Shown one piece after another: positions 63,284 to 64,000 of a stretch of 64,000 nt of DNA. Location of the stretch: assembly GCA_946887045.1 (NCBI GenBank), contig CAMPKC010000018.1:1-64000 (forward strand), in the 5' to 3' direction. The stretch's first letter is position 1; each line of letters begins with the position of its first letter. The translations under genes were made by a program, and so were the position numbers. The DNA is from an uncultured Sphingobacteriaceae bacterium. Lineage in GTDB: Bacteria > Bacteroidota > Bacteroidia > Sphingobacteriales > Sphingobacteriaceae. The notes beneath the pieces were generated by a model, which was given only the letters and a program-made list of their open reading frames with translations, was not told where the DNA came from and did not search any database.

Positions 63284-63554
63284 TTGTTCTGTTTGCTAAT
63301 GTGTAATTGTGATATGATATTATAGAACCACAAAAGGGGGGCGGATGTTTTAGGAGGGGTGGGTTTTAGAGAACGGGTGATTGGGATAGGTTACTGTTTA
63401 ATAAGTTTTGCAGATATGTTAAGACGCCGGCAACTTAGTCCCCGGGATTCCTGGGCTGTCTCAAGAATTTAGTTTTAGTACCCATACAGAGGGAATACTT
63501 AATGTCAGCCGTTGCCGTTACACCAAACAAGAGAATTGTTATATTCGTGCTAAG
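63284..63554. other. Gene-free stretch at the divergent boundary
   Basis: Contains a G-rich segment (63334-63370) and TATATTCG (63540-63547), one mismatch from the -7 consensus, 7 nt before the last ATG. No reading frame or RNA structure of note. Confidence 0.4.
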
Positions 63555-64000
63555 ATGACTTTTCAATTTAAGATAAAACTTAACAACATATCGAATCCGC
63601 CGGTATGGCGCAGATTAATTGTACCCGGAAATTTTACTTTTAAACACTTTCATTATATCATACAGGAAGCTTTCGGATGGGATAACTACCATCTCTTTAG
63701 CTTTTCGCCGGGAGGCTTTACTACTTATCCCGTCATATCAGATCCTGAATTATATGATGGGAGTGAAGAGGAAGGTGATATGATAGACAGTAATGAAATT
63801 ACGCTATCGGAAATTTTTAGAGCCGAGGGGCAGAAATTTAGCTACCTGTATGACTTTGGTGATTACTGGCTGCATAACATTACCGTTGAAAAGGTGATTG
63901 ACATCAAGCTTGCAAAAGTCGACTGTATCGGAGGAAAAGGAGCCTGCCCACCGGAAGATTGCGGCGGCCCACATGGGTATCAACATTTAAAGCAAATATT
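63555..64000 (+). CDS. Plasmid pRiA4b ORF-3 family protein (3' end beyond right edge)
   Basis: About 148 residues are visible from the ATG at 63555. The family signature is clear: KLNNISNPPVWRRLIVPGNF, IIQEAFGWDNYHLFSF, FSYLYDFGDYWLHNITVEK and GACPPEDCGGPHGY. The fold is small alpha/beta; the function is unknown and the name comes from a plasmid gene. The frame runs off the window. Confidence 0.88.
   Translation, partial: MTFQFKIKLNNISNPPVWRRLIVPGNFTFKHFHYIIQEAFGWDNYHLFSFSPGGFTTYPVISDPELYDGSEEEGDMIDSNEITLSEIFRAEGQKFSYLYDFGDYWLHNITVEKVIDIKLAKVDCIGGKGACPPEDCGGPHGYQHLKQI

Noticed and set aside
1..64000. tRNA, rRNA, CRISPR arrays, insertion sequences, phage attachment sites
   Set aside because: I read all intergenic gaps for tRNA T-arm patterns, repeats with regular spacing and transposase frames and found none. 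The pRiA4b ORF-3-like gene at the right edge is not by itself evidence of a mobile element.

Overview
The window reads as a chromosomal segment of a Bacteroidota bacterium, most likely Sphingobacteriaceae (Pedobacter-like). The support is: promoters of the Bacteroidetes type (TTG, about 19 nt, TAnnTTTG), almost no Shine-Dalgarno sequences, a DUF4270 lipoprotein, TonB-dependent uptake with an N-terminal carboxypeptidase-regulatory-like domain, and housekeeping proteins of Bacteroidota type. Most of it is core genome. I see no tRNA, rRNA, insertion sequence or CRISPR array.

Layout. 1-7.2 kb: 5' part of carB, a TonB-domain protein, a lipoprotein, a nicotinamide riboside uptake and phosphorylation pair (pnuC plus a NadR-type kinase), a candidate small RNA, terC and an RlmI-like rRNA methyltransferase. 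7.3-9.7 kb: tadA, superoxide dismutase, a 56-residue lipoprotein and oxyR. 10-14.1 kb (minus): a GT5-only glycogen-synthase-like protein, a DUF4270 lipoprotein and glmS. 14.2-17.2 kb: panC, panD, a heptose-1-phosphate adenylyltransferase and an acyl-CoA dehydrogenase. 17.7-22.7 kb: the rimP-nusA-infB translation/transcription operon. 22.8-26 kb (minus): rsfS, ftsH and a LUD protein. 26-30.4 kb: birA, dsbD-like, pfkA, gmhA. 30.6-34.4 kb: rpsP, rimM, trmD and rplS, split by three small regulatory genes that include a histidine-kinase-like protein without its phospho-accepting His. 34.5-38.2 kb (minus): a Cys-rich peptide, psd, hpt and a GT51 transglycosylase. 38.3-43.8 kb: mrp, nfu, def, an M16 protease, msrA and a lone response regulator.

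44.5-47.6 kb holds trpE-trpG-trpC behind a complete, legible ribosome-mediated attenuator: a 19-residue leader peptide with Trp-Trp-Trp, an antiterminator and a terminator. 47.7-53.7 kb: hflX, rbfA, a TonB-domain protein, aat and a SNF2 helicase. 53.8-56.5 kb: a TPP riboswitch with a large insertion, then a TonB-dependent receptor, presumably for thiamine.

56.6-63.3 kb (minus) is the most striking locus. It encodes an FHA-like protein, a 32-residue membrane peptide, a PP2C phosphatase with an extracytoplasmic tail, and a 1402-residue protein that joins a SEDS (RodA/FtsW) glycosyltransferase to a penicillin-binding transpeptidase. The order resembles the actinobacterial fhaA-fhaB-pstP-rodA-pbpA cluster, with rodA and pbpA as one gene and no kinase in view. 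The window ends in a partial pRiA4b ORF-3-like gene.
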